This document shows positions 1 to 8,313 of a stretch of DNA of 8,313 nt, piece by piece. The stretch comes from Bryobacterales bacterium (GTDB lineage Bacteria > Acidobacteriota > Terriglobia > Bryobacterales > Bryobacteraceae): the NCBI GenBank assembly GCA_003487005.1, contig DNFG01000258.1:1-8313 (forward strand), read 5' to 3'. Within the stretch, counting starts at the first letter, position 1, and every line of letters starts with the position of its first letter. Below the pieces are notes generated by a model. The model ran no database searches, was not told where the DNA came from, and saw nothing but the letters and a program-made list of their open reading frames with translations. Both the position numbers and the translations under genes were made by a program.

Positions 1-1
1 A

Positions 2-835
2 GTGATCACCATGGACGACAATCCCTCGCAGGCATTGCGGGGGAAGCGTGATTCGAGCCTGCGGGTGGCCGCGCGGCTGGTTCGCGAGGGCGAGGCGCAT
101 GGCCTCGTGTCGGCGGGCAACACGGGCGCGGTGATGGCCATCTCGAAGACGGTGATGGGAATGATTCCGGGCGTGCAGCGTCCGGCGCTGGCGAGCGCAT
201 TCCCGACCCTGAAGGGCAAACCGGCGGTGATGGTGGATGTGGGGGCGAATGTCGATTCCACTCCGCACATGCTGGCGCAGTTTGCCGTGATGGGCGACAT
301 TTATTCGAGGCTGATTTTCCACACGCAGTCGCCGCGGGTCGGGGTACTCTCGATCGGCGAAGAGGAGCACAAAGGAAACGACCTGACCCGGGGCGCGAGC
401 GCCATTCTGAAGGGTCTGCCGTTGAACTTTATTGGCAATGTGGAAGGCCGCGATCTGTACACGGGCCATGCCGATGTGGTGGTTTGTGACGGGTTCATCG
501 GCAACGTGGCGCTGAAGGTCAGCGAGGGGCTGGTGGATGTGATCAAGCACATGCTTCAGGAGTCGCTGGCGGCCACGATCACCCGGAAGATCGGCTATGT
601 TCTCAGCCGTGCGGCTTTCCGCGACTTCAAGAAGCGGGTGGATTATTCCGAGTATGGCGGGGCGCCGCTGCTGGGCGTGAAAGGGGTTTGTATCATCTGC
701 CATGGACGATCGAACGACAACGCCATCCGTAACGCAATCCGTGTGGCAACCGAACTGGCCAGCGAGCATGTTACCGACAGAATTCTCACCGACATGGCGC
801 GCTGGCACTCGGAAAACGGCGCGGCGACTGCTTAG
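2..835 (+). CDS. plsX: Phosphate acyltransferase PlsX, 5' end cut off by the window edge
   Basis: PlsX makes acyl-phosphate from acyl-ACP, the donor used by PlsY in the first step of phosphatidic acid synthesis; the family is a soluble, peripherally membrane-associated enzyme. The visible 277 residues align with the family from the conserved segment that reads [10 protein letters not shown] near residue 10, followed by [11 protein letters not shown] (about 36-46), the VDVGANVDS glycine-rich loop (about 78-86), GEEEHKGND (about 118-126) and the C-terminal [10 protein letters not shown] and [11 protein letters not shown] motifs. Family members are usually about 330-350 residues, so roughly 60-80 N-terminal residues lie upstream of the window; the GTG at position 2 is just the first in-frame codon, not a credible start. 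The stop is TAG at 833-835. In many bacteria plsX is followed by fabH; here it is followed by dsbD, which overlaps its 3' end in another frame. Confidence 0.96.
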   Translation: MITMDDNPSQALRGKRDSSLRVAARLVREGEAHGLVSAGNTGAVMAISKTVMGMIPGVQRPALASAFPTLKGKPAVMVDVGANVDSTPHMLAQFAVMGDIYSRLIFHTQSPRVGVLSIGEEEHKGNDLTRGASAILKGLPLNFIGNVEGRDLYTGHADVVVCDGFIGNVALKVSEGLVDVIKHMLQESLAATITRKIGYVLSRAAFRDFKKRVDYSEYGGAPLLGVKGVCIICHGRSNDNAIRNAIRVATELASEHVTDRILTDMARWHSENGAATA

Positions 836-2699
836 AGTTCTCCTTCCTCTCCTGCTGGCCGCCGCCGCTTTCGGGCAGCGGCCCCATCCGGCCACCTGGA
901 CTTTGACCCCGGAAACGGCGCGCGTGGCACCGGGCGGGTCCTTGAACGCGGTTCTGGAGGTTCAGCTTCAGGATCCGTGGCACATGTACTCGATGACGAC
1001 GCCCGAGGGCGGGCCGATCATCACGACGATCAAGGTGGAAGACAACCCCGCCATCGCTTCGTGGGCCATCCATCAGCCACCCGCCGAGCGCAAGTTCGAC
1101 CCCAATTTCGGCATTGAGACGGATACTTACGGGGGCACCGTCCGGTTCCATGTCCGGCTGACGCTGGCGGCGGACGCGCCCGCGGGGCCGCTCGAATTCA
1201 GCACGCGGATGCGCTATCAGCTTTGCACCGACACCGAGTGTCTGCCGCCCCGGCCGATGACGGCGGCCGCGACGGTGGAGGTCGCGGCGGACGGACAGCG
1301 CGAAGCGGGCGCGATTCCGGCCGGGTATATCGAGTTCCAGCCGGGCGTTCCCGCCCTGGCACAAAAGCCCGGCGAACCTCCGGCAGGCGGCGGCGAGACG
1401 CAGAGCCTGGCGGGTTTCCTGCTGGTGGCGTTTGCATTGGGGTTCGCGGCGGTCTTCACGCCGTGCGTGTTCCCGATGATCCCGATTACGATCTCGTTCT
1501 TCCTGAATCAGGGGGCCGGATCGCGGGGCGAAGCGCTGAAGCAGGCGGTGGTGTTTTCGCTGGGCATCATTGTGTTGTTCACGGCGTTGGGCTTCGGGTT
1601 GACGGCGGCGCTGGGGCCTTTCGCGGTGGTTCAACTGGCGGCCAGCCCATGGGTGAACCTGGTGATCAGCACGATCTTCTTCGTGTTCGCGCTGAGCCTG
1701 CTGGGGGCGTTCGAGATCACGCTGCCGTCGGGGCTGCTGACGAAGCTCAATTCGGCGTCGAATCAGGGCGGGATTCTGGGCACGTTGTTGATGGGTTTGA
1801 CGTTTTCGCTGACTGCGTTCGCGTGTGTGGGCCCCTTTGTGGGGACGCTTCTGGCGGCATCCGTGCAGGGCGACCGGTTGCAGCCGATGCTGGGCATGCT
1901 GCTGTTTGGCACGGGCCTGGCGCTGCCGTTCTTCTTCCTCGCGCTGTTCCCCGGCTACCTGCAGAGGCTGCCTCGGAGCGGGGCGTGGATGGCGCGGGTG
2001 AAGGTGGTGATGGGCTTCCTGGTGCTGGCGGCGATGCTGTATTATCTGAGCCGGGTGGATCTGGTTTGGGGCTGGGATCTGCTGACCCGCGAGCGATTTG
2101 TCGCGCTGTGGGTGCTGTTTTTCGCGCTGCCTGGGCTCTATTTGCTCGGTTTTTTGCGGATGGAAGGCATCAAGGCCGACGCTCCGGTGACCACCGGGCG
2201 GCTGTTGGTGGGGACTCTGTTCCTGGGCTTCGCGCTGGCGCTGATTCCGGCCATGTTCGGGGCCAGAATGGGCGAACTGGAGCCCTTCCTGCCCGCTCCG
2301 GCGGAGGGTTCGGGACTGGCTTCGGCCGGCGCTCCGGCCCCGGCGAAGTGGATCAAGGACGACTACCCGAAGGCGCTGGCCGAGGCGAAAGCCGCGGGCA
2401 AACCGCTGCTGGTCAGCTTCACCGGGTATGCGTGCACGAACTGTAAATGGATGAAGCGGAATCTGTTTACGCAAGCCGAAGTGGCGTCGGCGCTGGAGGC
2501 GTTCGTCCTGCTCGAGTTGTATACCGACGGCACAGACGCCGCGAGCGAAGAGAACCAGAAGCGGCAGGAGAGCCAGTATCAGACAGTCGCCATCCCGTTC
2601 TACGCCATCGTGGACGGGAGCGAGCAGACCCGGGCCACCTTTGCCGGGTTGACCAAGGACAGCGCCGAGTTCCTCGGCTTCCTGGCCAAGGCGAACTAG
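768..2699 (+). CDS. dsbD: Thiol:disulfide interchange protein DsbD (protein-disulfide reductase)
   Basis: DsbD carries electrons from cytoplasmic thioredoxin across the inner membrane to periplasmic thiol proteins such as DsbC/DsbG-type isomerases and cytochrome c maturation factors. All three family domains are visible in 643 residues: a signal peptide (basic RKTARRLLR then a Leu/Ala core, cleavage near residue 36); a periplasmic alpha domain with C153 and C158 in YQLCTDTEC; about eight membrane segments (roughly 214-498) with one redox cysteine in each half, C233 in FTPCVFPM and C353 in FACVGP; and a C-terminal thioredoxin-like domain with C556-T-N-C559. All six redox cysteines are therefore present. 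I chose the ATG at 768 because it is the nearest in-frame start before the signal peptide; an upstream ATG at 702 would add 22 residues of no clear purpose. No good Shine-Dalgarno precedes either, so the start is uncertain, and with either one the gene overlaps plsX. A terminator follows. Confidence 0.93.
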   Translation: MLPTEFSPTWRAGTRKTARRLLRVLLPLLLAAAAFGQRPHPATWTLTPETARVAPGGSLNAVLEVQLQDPWHMYSMTTPEGGPIITTIKVEDNPAIASWAIHQPPAERKFDPNFGIETDTYGGTVRFHVRLTLAADAPAGPLEFSTRMRYQLCTDTECLPPRPMTAAATVEVAADGQREAGAIPAGYIEFQPGVPALAQKPGEPPAGGGETQSLAGFLLVAFALGFAAVFTPCVFPMIPITISFFLNQGAGSRGEALKQAVVFSLGIIVLFTALGFGLTAALGPFAVVQLAASPWVNLVISTIFFVFALSLLGAFEITLPSGLLTKLNSASNQGGILGTLLMGLTFSLTAFACVGPFVGTLLAASVQGDRLQPMLGMLLFGTGLALPFFFLALFPGYLQRLPRSGAWMARVKVVMGFLVLAAMLYYLSRVDLVWGWDLLTRERFVALWVLFFALPGLYLLGFLRMEGIKADAPVTTGRLLVGTLFLGFALALIPAMFGARMGELEPFLPAPAEGSGLASAGAPAPAKWIKDDYPKALAEAKAAGKPLLVSFTGYACTNCKWMKRNLFTQAEVASALEAFVLLELYTDGTDAASEENQKRQESQYQTVAIPFYAIVDGSEQTRATFAGLTKDSAEFLGFLAKAN

Positions 2700-2730
2700 G
2701 CGGCCCGACCCAGACCCCAGATCAAACAGC

Positions 2731-2765
2731 AACGGCGGCGCTCATCGCGCCGCCGTTCGCTTTTT
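2731..2765 (+). terminator. Rho-independent terminator after dsbD
   Basis: A perfect 11-bp inverted repeat, AACGGCGGCGC (2731-2741) and GCGCCGCCGTT (2747-2757), encloses a 5-nt loop (TCATC) and is followed after CGC by five T residues (2761-2765). It lies 32 nt beyond the dsbD stop and 20 nt beyond the katG stop, between two convergent genes. On the minus strand the same stem is followed only by GCTGTTTG, a poor U-tract, so it should work best for dsbD and perhaps more weakly for katG. Confidence 0.88.
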
Positions 2766-2785
2766 GGGTTGGACTGCCGCCCTGC

Positions 2786-5077
<2,292 letters not shown>

Positions 5078-5079
5078 CT

Positions 5080-6030
5080 ATGAGCCTTAAGTCTCGCGTT
5101 CGCGGATTCGACCTCCGCCAGCTGGAGTATTTCTGCGCCGTCGCCCGCACCGGCAGCTTCACCAAGGCCGCCGAGGACCTCGGCATCGCCCAGCCGTCCC
5201 TCTCCGAACAGATCGCCCGCCTCGAACAGGGCTTCGGCGCCGCCCTCTTCGAGCGTCTCAACCGCCGGGTGGAACTCACGCCCCTCGGAGAAGCCATCCT
5301 GGGGAAGGCGCAGGCCCTGCTCGAGGACGCCGCGGCCCTGCCCGACCACTTCGAACGCGCCCGCGAGGGTGTCCACGGCCCCCTGCGCGTCGGGGCGATT
5401 CCCACGATCCTGCCCTACTTTCTCGCGCCGCTGCTCAAGGACTTCACCCTCCGCTTTCCCGATGTCGATCTCCACCTGCGCGAAGGCACCACGACGGAAC
5501 TGATCGACCAACTGCTCGAAGGCATGATCGACCTCGCCATCCTGAGCCTGCCCGTTCAGGGCGCCGGTCTCGTCATGCGCGAACTCTTCCGCGACCCGCT
5601 CTTCCTTGCCGTTCCCAACCACCATCCCCTCGCCACGTCCGAGAAAGTCCAACTCCGCCGGGTCTCCCTCGAACGCCTCCTCATTCTCAAGGATGGCCAC
5701 TGTTTGCGCGATGAAACCCTCGCCGTCTGCGACCGCGCCCGCGCCCGCTTCACCAGCCACTTCGAGGCTGAGCAGTTTCTCACGATCTTTGAGCTCATCC
5801 GCGCCGGTTTCGGCGTCAGCATCGTCCCGGAGATGGCGCGCTCGCTCAGCGAGGGCTGCAAACTCATCGAGATCGAGCCGAAAGCGAGCCGGCGGGTCGG
5901 TTACGTGCGCCTGCAGCGCCGGTATCTGTCGAAGGCGCTCGAAGCGTTCACGGGCTACCTCAAACAGGCGACCGAGAAGCCCAGGCGGGCGGCCGCGCCC
6001 AGATCAGCGCCCGCCGCCAGCCTCGCCTGA
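5080..6030 (+). CDS. oxyR: Hydrogen peroxide-sensing LysR-family regulator OxyR
   Basis: This 316-residue protein has the LysR-family layout: a winged helix-turn-helix at about 11-70 (DLRQLEYFCAVARTGSF, then AQPSLSEQIARLEQ), a linker helix, and a periplasmic-binding-protein-like regulatory domain from about 95 to 295. What makes it OxyR rather than a generic LysR protein is KDGHCLRDETLAVC: C208 and C217 are nine residues apart and sit in the same GHCLRD context as C199 and C208 of E. coli OxyR, the pair that forms the peroxide-induced disulfide. PLRVGAIPTILPYFLAPLL also resembles the start of the E. coli OxyR regulatory domain. The C-terminal 18 residues are an Ala/Pro/Arg-rich tail. The ATG at 5080 was chosen; an in-frame TTG at 5050 would add ten residues and overlaps the putative -10 region. 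It is divergent from katG, its likely target. Confidence 0.92.
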   Translation: MSLKSRVRGFDLRQLEYFCAVARTGSFTKAAEDLGIAQPSLSEQIARLEQGFGAALFERLNRRVELTPLGEAILGKAQALLEDAAALPDHFERAREGVHGPLRVGAIPTILPYFLAPLLKDFTLRFPDVDLHLREGTTTELIDQLLEGMIDLAILSLPVQGAGLVMRELFRDPLFLAVPNHHPLATSEKVQLRRVSLERLLILKDGHCLRDETLAVCDRARARFTSHFEAEQFLTIFELIRAGFGVSIVPEMARSLSEGCKLIEIEPKASRRVGYVRLQRRYLSKALEAFTGYLKQATEKPRRAAAPRSAPAASLA

Positions 6031-6039
6031 GGGGCGTGG

Positions 6040-6585
6040 TCAGAAGCGGAACCCGACCATGATGTCGTGCGCCTGCGGCGCCCACAGCCAGTTGCTGGCG
6101 TGCGTGTAGCGATACTCCGGCTTAATCCGGACCCGCCCCACCTTGAACGAAACCCCGCCCCCCACGGCGCCGCCGTTGCGCCAGTTGGTCTGATCGGGCG
6201 TCACCACACCGGCAGCCCGCCCCGTCGCCCGCACCATCCTCCGGACATAACCCCCACTGACGAACGGCTTCACCCCCGCCTTCTCCGGTCCTTCCACTCG
6301 CGCCAGAATCGGGAAATCCCAAACCCGCACGTTCAACTCGTTGGCGAAGCCATCGAATTCCCAATGGTATCCCAACCGCCGCGTCATCGGATTGAACTCC
6401 ACCGACAACGGCCCCCACAATTTCACCCCCACAAACCCGCCCCAAACCAACCGGTTTGAGTCATTAATTAAAGCGGAAGGCACCGGCCGGTTCACCTGCC
6501 CACCCAATTTGACACCATATTCCACGCGCTGCCCCCAAATGGGTGAAACCAGCGAAATGAACAGAAAAAACAGGAAATAGCGCAT
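6040..6585 (-). CDS. Small outer-membrane beta-barrel protein
   Basis: The 181-residue product starts with a signal peptide (MRYFLFFLFISLVSPIWGQ, cleavage near residues 18-19). The remainder is rich in alternating hydrophobic/polar stretches and aromatic residues, as in beta-strands (YGVKLGGQV, WGGFVGVKLWG, VKPFVSGGYVRRM, GGGVSFKVGRVRIKPEYRY), and ends in the strand HDIMVGFRF with a terminal Phe, the signal by which the BAM complex recognises outer-membrane barrel proteins. Size and pattern suit an eight-stranded barrel of the OmpA/OprF-like, outer-membrane beta-barrel domain class. No peptidoglycan-binding domain is attached. The function is unknown. The start at 6583-6585 is chosen for the signal peptide; GGAAAG lies just upstream on the minus strand. 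The reading frame stays open far upstream to 7479, but that extension opposes the PEP-CTERM gene and is not real. The gene ends 9 nt from the oxyR stop, tail-to-tail. Confidence 0.82.
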   Translation of the reverse strand: MRYFLFFLFISLVSPIWGQRVEYGVKLGGQVNRPVPSALINDSNRLVWGGFVGVKLWGPLSVEFNPMTRRLGYHWEFDGFANELNVRVWDFPILARVEGPEKAGVKPFVSGGYVRRMVRATGRAAGVVTPDQTNWRNGGAVGGGVSFKVGRVRIKPEYRYTHASNWLWAPQAHDIMVGFRF

Positions 6586-6729
6586 GGCTTTCCGACGCCG
6601 CTTCCCGCCTGCCGGTTTCGAGAATCCACAACCCGGCACCGCGATTCCTGCACGCTCCGAAACAGCGTCAGCGCTTGTGTTCCTTCGGCCCCGGCTCCAT
6701 ACTACAAACGTCTGACGGAGGAGACTTCC
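6586..6729. other. Divergent intergenic region between the beta-barrel and PEP-CTERM genes
   Basis: This 144-nt stretch carries the start signals of two divergent genes. On the plus strand, TTGTGT (6675-6680) and TACTAC (6700-6705) could form a weak promoter with a long 19-nt spacer for the PEP-CTERM gene. I see no convincing promoter for the beta-barrel gene, no strong dyad and no small ORF worth calling. Confidence 0.3.
6717..6723 (+). promoter_or_regulatory. Strong ribosome binding site of the PEP-CTERM gene
   Basis: GGAGGAG lies 8 nt (measured from GGAGG) before the ATG at 6730. It is the clearest Shine-Dalgarno in the window and fixes the start of this gene. Confidence 0.85.
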
Positions 6730-7449
6730 ATGTCCGATTCTCTCGTTCTTCGTCTCGCGCTGCTTCTCGTTCTCGGAGCCGCGCCCGCCCTCCCGTCCAC
6801 CATCCGGCTCACCGTCCAGGGCCAGGGCTTCCATCCCTCGACCGGCTACACCGGTGAACGCATCGACCTCGAAACCACCACCGCTTCCTCCCTGACCGCC
6901 GTGATTACCCAACTCGGCCCCATTGCTTTCGACCCTTCCGCCCAGCCCACCGCGAGCTACGACTCGGGTGTGTTCAGGCTGAGTGGGATCGAAGCCATCT
7001 GCCTGGCGGGGCAGCACCAGTTCTGCGCCCTCTGGGTGGGGGCGGAATTCTACCCCGATCCCGCCCTCGAAGGCGCCGCCGTCATGCAAGCGTCTGGCAC
7101 CCTCACCGACGCCGCGAGCACGCTCGGCGAAATCTACATCACCTCGTTCACCGGCGGCGGGATCGCCAACTGGCAGCAACTCGCCATCACCCAAATGCCC
7201 TGGCCTGACGGCCCGTTCACCTTCAGCCAGTCCATCGCCCACACTATCACCGAAACCGTCTTCATGAGCGCTTATTTCCACTTCGCACCCGGCGGCGCCA
7301 TCTCGATTCCCGGCAGCCTGACGTTCTCCTTCCCTGCCCTGCAGGTCCCTGAACCCGGCTCCGGCGTCCTCGTCCTGCTTGGTTTCGCTTTGTTGGTGCT
7401 CCGCGCCCGCCGCCGCTCCCCGGGATATCATTACGGGAGAAATGGCTGA
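6730..7449 (+). CDS. PEP-CTERM sorting domain-containing exported protein, function unknown
   Basis: The 239-residue product begins with a hydrophobic signal peptide (LVLRLALLLVLGAAPALPS, cleavage near residue 23) and ends with a PEP-CTERM signal: V206-P-E-P-G, a hydrophobic helix (VLVLLGFALLVL) and a basic cluster RARRR. Proteins with this tail are processed by an exosortase (EpsH/XrtA type) in Gram-negative bacteria, often those making exopolysaccharide. The body (about 24-205) is rich in Ser, Thr, Gly and short beta-like strands, with two cysteines, C91 and C99, that could form a disulfide after export. I recognise no catalytic motif. Unusually, nine more residues (SPGYHYGRNG region) follow the basic cluster, because the stop lies inside the next gene. 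No exosortase gene is in the window. The start is set by the strong GGAGGAG ribosome binding site. Confidence 0.85.
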   Translation: MSDSLVLRLALLLVLGAAPALPSTIRLTVQGQGFHPSTGYTGERIDLETTTASSLTAVITQLGPIAFDPSAQPTASYDSGVFRLSGIEAICLAGQHQFCALWVGAEFYPDPALEGAAVMQASGTLTDAASTLGEIYITSFTGGGIANWQQLAITQMPWPDGPFTFSQSIAHTITETVFMSAYFHFAPGGAISIPGSLTFSFPALQVPEPGSGVLVLLGFALLVLRARRRSPGYHYGRNG

Positions 7450-8212
7450 AATCTCTCCGCGATTCTGGTCGATTTTCACCGAGGTTTATGAAGCATTGCC
7501 CCGGCAGGGACCCGGTAACCGGGCTTCCGCCGCTGCTGCTCTTGAGCGGTGCAGCGGTCTGCCCGCCGCGCCACTGGTCGTCGACATCGGCTGTGGCTCC
7601 GGCGGGCAGACGCTCTATCTCGCCAGCCTGACCGCCGGACGCATCGTCGCTTTCGACCTCCACGCCCCCGGCGTCGCGCGCCTGCAATCCGCTGTCACCG
7701 CCGCGGGACTTGGCCGAAGGGTCCATCCGCTCATCGCCAGCATGGCCGGTCCGGGCCTTCGCGCGGAGAGCTTCGATCTGGTCTGGTCCGAAGGCGCGCT
7801 GTACCAGATCGGCCTCGACCGTGCGCTGCGGGTGTGCCGCGAAATGCTGCGCCCCGGAGGCTGGCTCGTCTTCACGGACGCGGTCTGGCGCACCGATACT
7901 CCCTTGCCGGAAGTCAAAGCCATGTTCGATGACGACTACCCGGCCATGGGCCGCGTCCCCGATGTCCTGGCGGCCGTCGAACGCGCGGGCTTCATCCTTG
8001 CCGGCCACTTCACCCTGCCTGACGAGGCCTGGTGGGAGGATTTCTACACCCCGATGGAGCAGCGCATCGAGGCGCTCCGCCCACAGTATGCCGGCGATGC
8101 CGAGGCGCTCGCCATTCTGGACCAACTCGCCGGCGAACCGGAAATGCACCGCCGCCATGGCTCCCAATACGCCTATGAGTTCGTCATCGCGCGCCGGCCG
8201 GCCGCGGATTGA
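7442..8212 (+). CDS. Class I SAM-dependent methyltransferase
   Basis: The 256-residue protein transfers a methyl group from S-adenosylmethionine to an unidentified, probably small-molecule, substrate. It has the Rossmann-like methyltransferase core: motif I VVDIGCGSGG (D48, G50, G52, G54), the acidic residue after strand 2 (FD, D72) that normally binds the ribose hydroxyls, FDLVWSEGALYQIG as the motif IV strand (about 111-124), and the RPGGWLVFTDAVW motif of the UbiE-like Methyltransf_11/25 group. A short helical segment (about 158-230, with EAWWEDFYTPMEQRIEAL) probably forms the substrate cap. It looks cytoplasmic, with no signal peptide. The ATG at 7442 overlaps the last 8 nt of the PEP-CTERM gene and is preceded by GGGAGA only 1 nt away; a longer ATG at 7379 would add 21 residues lying inside the upstream gene. 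The overlap suggests one operon and translational coupling, but the functions are not obviously related. Confidence 0.9.
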   Translation: MAEISPRFWSIFTEVYEALPRQGPGNRASAAAALERCSGLPAAPLVVDIGCGSGGQTLYLASLTAGRIVAFDLHAPGVARLQSAVTAAGLGRRVHPLIASMAGPGLRAESFDLVWSEGALYQIGLDRALRVCREMLRPGGWLVFTDAVWRTDTPLPEVKAMFDDDYPAMGRVPDVLAAVERAGFILAGHFTLPDEAWWEDFYTPMEQRIEALRPQYAGDAEALAILDQLAGEPEMHRRHGSQYAYEFVIARRPAAD

Positions 8213-8220
8213 GCCATTTT

Positions 8221-8260
8221 GACGGCGGACTTCGCCCTAATGAGCGGAGGTCCGCCCGTC
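8221..8260 (+). other. Hairpin over the ribosome binding site of the next gene
   Basis: GACGGCGGAC (8221-8230) pairs with GTCCGCCCGTC (8250-8260) with one bulged C. No T-run follows, so it does not look like a normal intrinsic terminator. The right arm and its flank include GGAGG (8246-8250), the only plausible Shine-Dalgarno for the ATG at 8263. Confidence 0.5.
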
Positions 8261-8262
8261 CC

Positions 8263-8313
8263 ATGTTGTCAAACCGCCCCCACCGCCTGATCCTGGCCGG
8301 CGCCGCGCTCAGC
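8263..8313 (+). CDS. Start of an exported protein, cut by the window end
   Basis: Seventeen codons from the ATG at 8263 stay open to the window edge and encode MLSNRPHRLILAGAALS: two arginines and a histidine followed by a hydrophobic run, which looks like the beginning of a signal peptide. GGAGG ends 12 nt before the ATG, a rather long spacing. The protein cannot be identified. It lies 50 nt after the methyltransferase stop on the same strand and could be in the same transcript. Confidence 0.45.
   Translation, partial: MLSNRPHRLILAGAALS

Noticed and set aside
786..2732. 648-codon open frame on the minus strand opposite dsbD
   Set aside because: The product is Arg/Gln-rich with no domain, while the plus strand encodes a complete DsbD; it is a composition artefact.
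6586..7479. Long N-terminal extension of the beta-barrel frame to 479 codons
   Set aside because: The upstream part is antisense to the PEP-CTERM gene and would place the clear signal peptide in the middle of the protein.
7262..8167. 301-codon minus-strand frame opposite the methyltransferase
   Set aside because: The plus strand has clear methyltransferase motifs; the minus frame is low-complexity and unrecognisable.
8240..8290. Small ORF starting at the ATG at 8240
   Set aside because: It is only 16 codons, lies in the hairpin and has no ribosome binding site; the ATG at 8263 with a signal-peptide-like product is better.

Overview
High-GC bacterial chromosome with dense gene packing and little non-coding DNA. 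A gene with a PEP-CTERM sorting tail, secreted and outer-membrane proteins, and a large two-Cys-type DsbD point to a Gram-negative (diderm) organism. The combination suggests an acidobacterium of the Bryobacterales/Solibacter type, but this is inference from gene style, not from a marker gene. I see no tRNA, rRNA, insertion sequence, phage gene, CRISPR array or plasmid function.

Left part (2-2699, + strand): the 3' portion of plsX (phospholipid/fatty-acid synthesis), running directly into dsbD, whose best start lies inside plsX in another frame. A strong intrinsic terminator (2731-2765) closes this unit.

Middle part (2786-6030): a divergent pair, katG on the minus strand and oxyR on the plus strand, with a 71-bp control region between them. 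KatG carries a Sec signal peptide and all catalase-peroxidase active-site residues, so it should work in the periplasm. The LysR-type regulator has both redox cysteines of OxyR at the correct spacing. The control region holds a 14-bp palindrome in which each arm supplies a -35 hexamer for one of the two genes. The pair reads as a peroxide sensor plus the peroxidase it probably controls. DsbD next door is also a periplasmic redox protein, but it is in a separate transcription unit.

Right part (6040-8313): a small outer-membrane beta-barrel gene (minus strand) tail-to-tail with oxyR. Divergent from it is a gene for a PEP-CTERM-anchored exported protein of unknown function, which overlaps by 8 nt a class I SAM-dependent methyltransferase gene and is probably translationally coupled to it. 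The window ends in the first 17 codons of a further gene, apparently for an exported protein, preceded by a hairpin that covers its likely ribosome binding site.

Most of the window is recognisable biology. The points worth a second look are the compact katG-oxyR control region, the exported KatG, and the gene overlaps. I did not find convincing evidence of a wholly new system.
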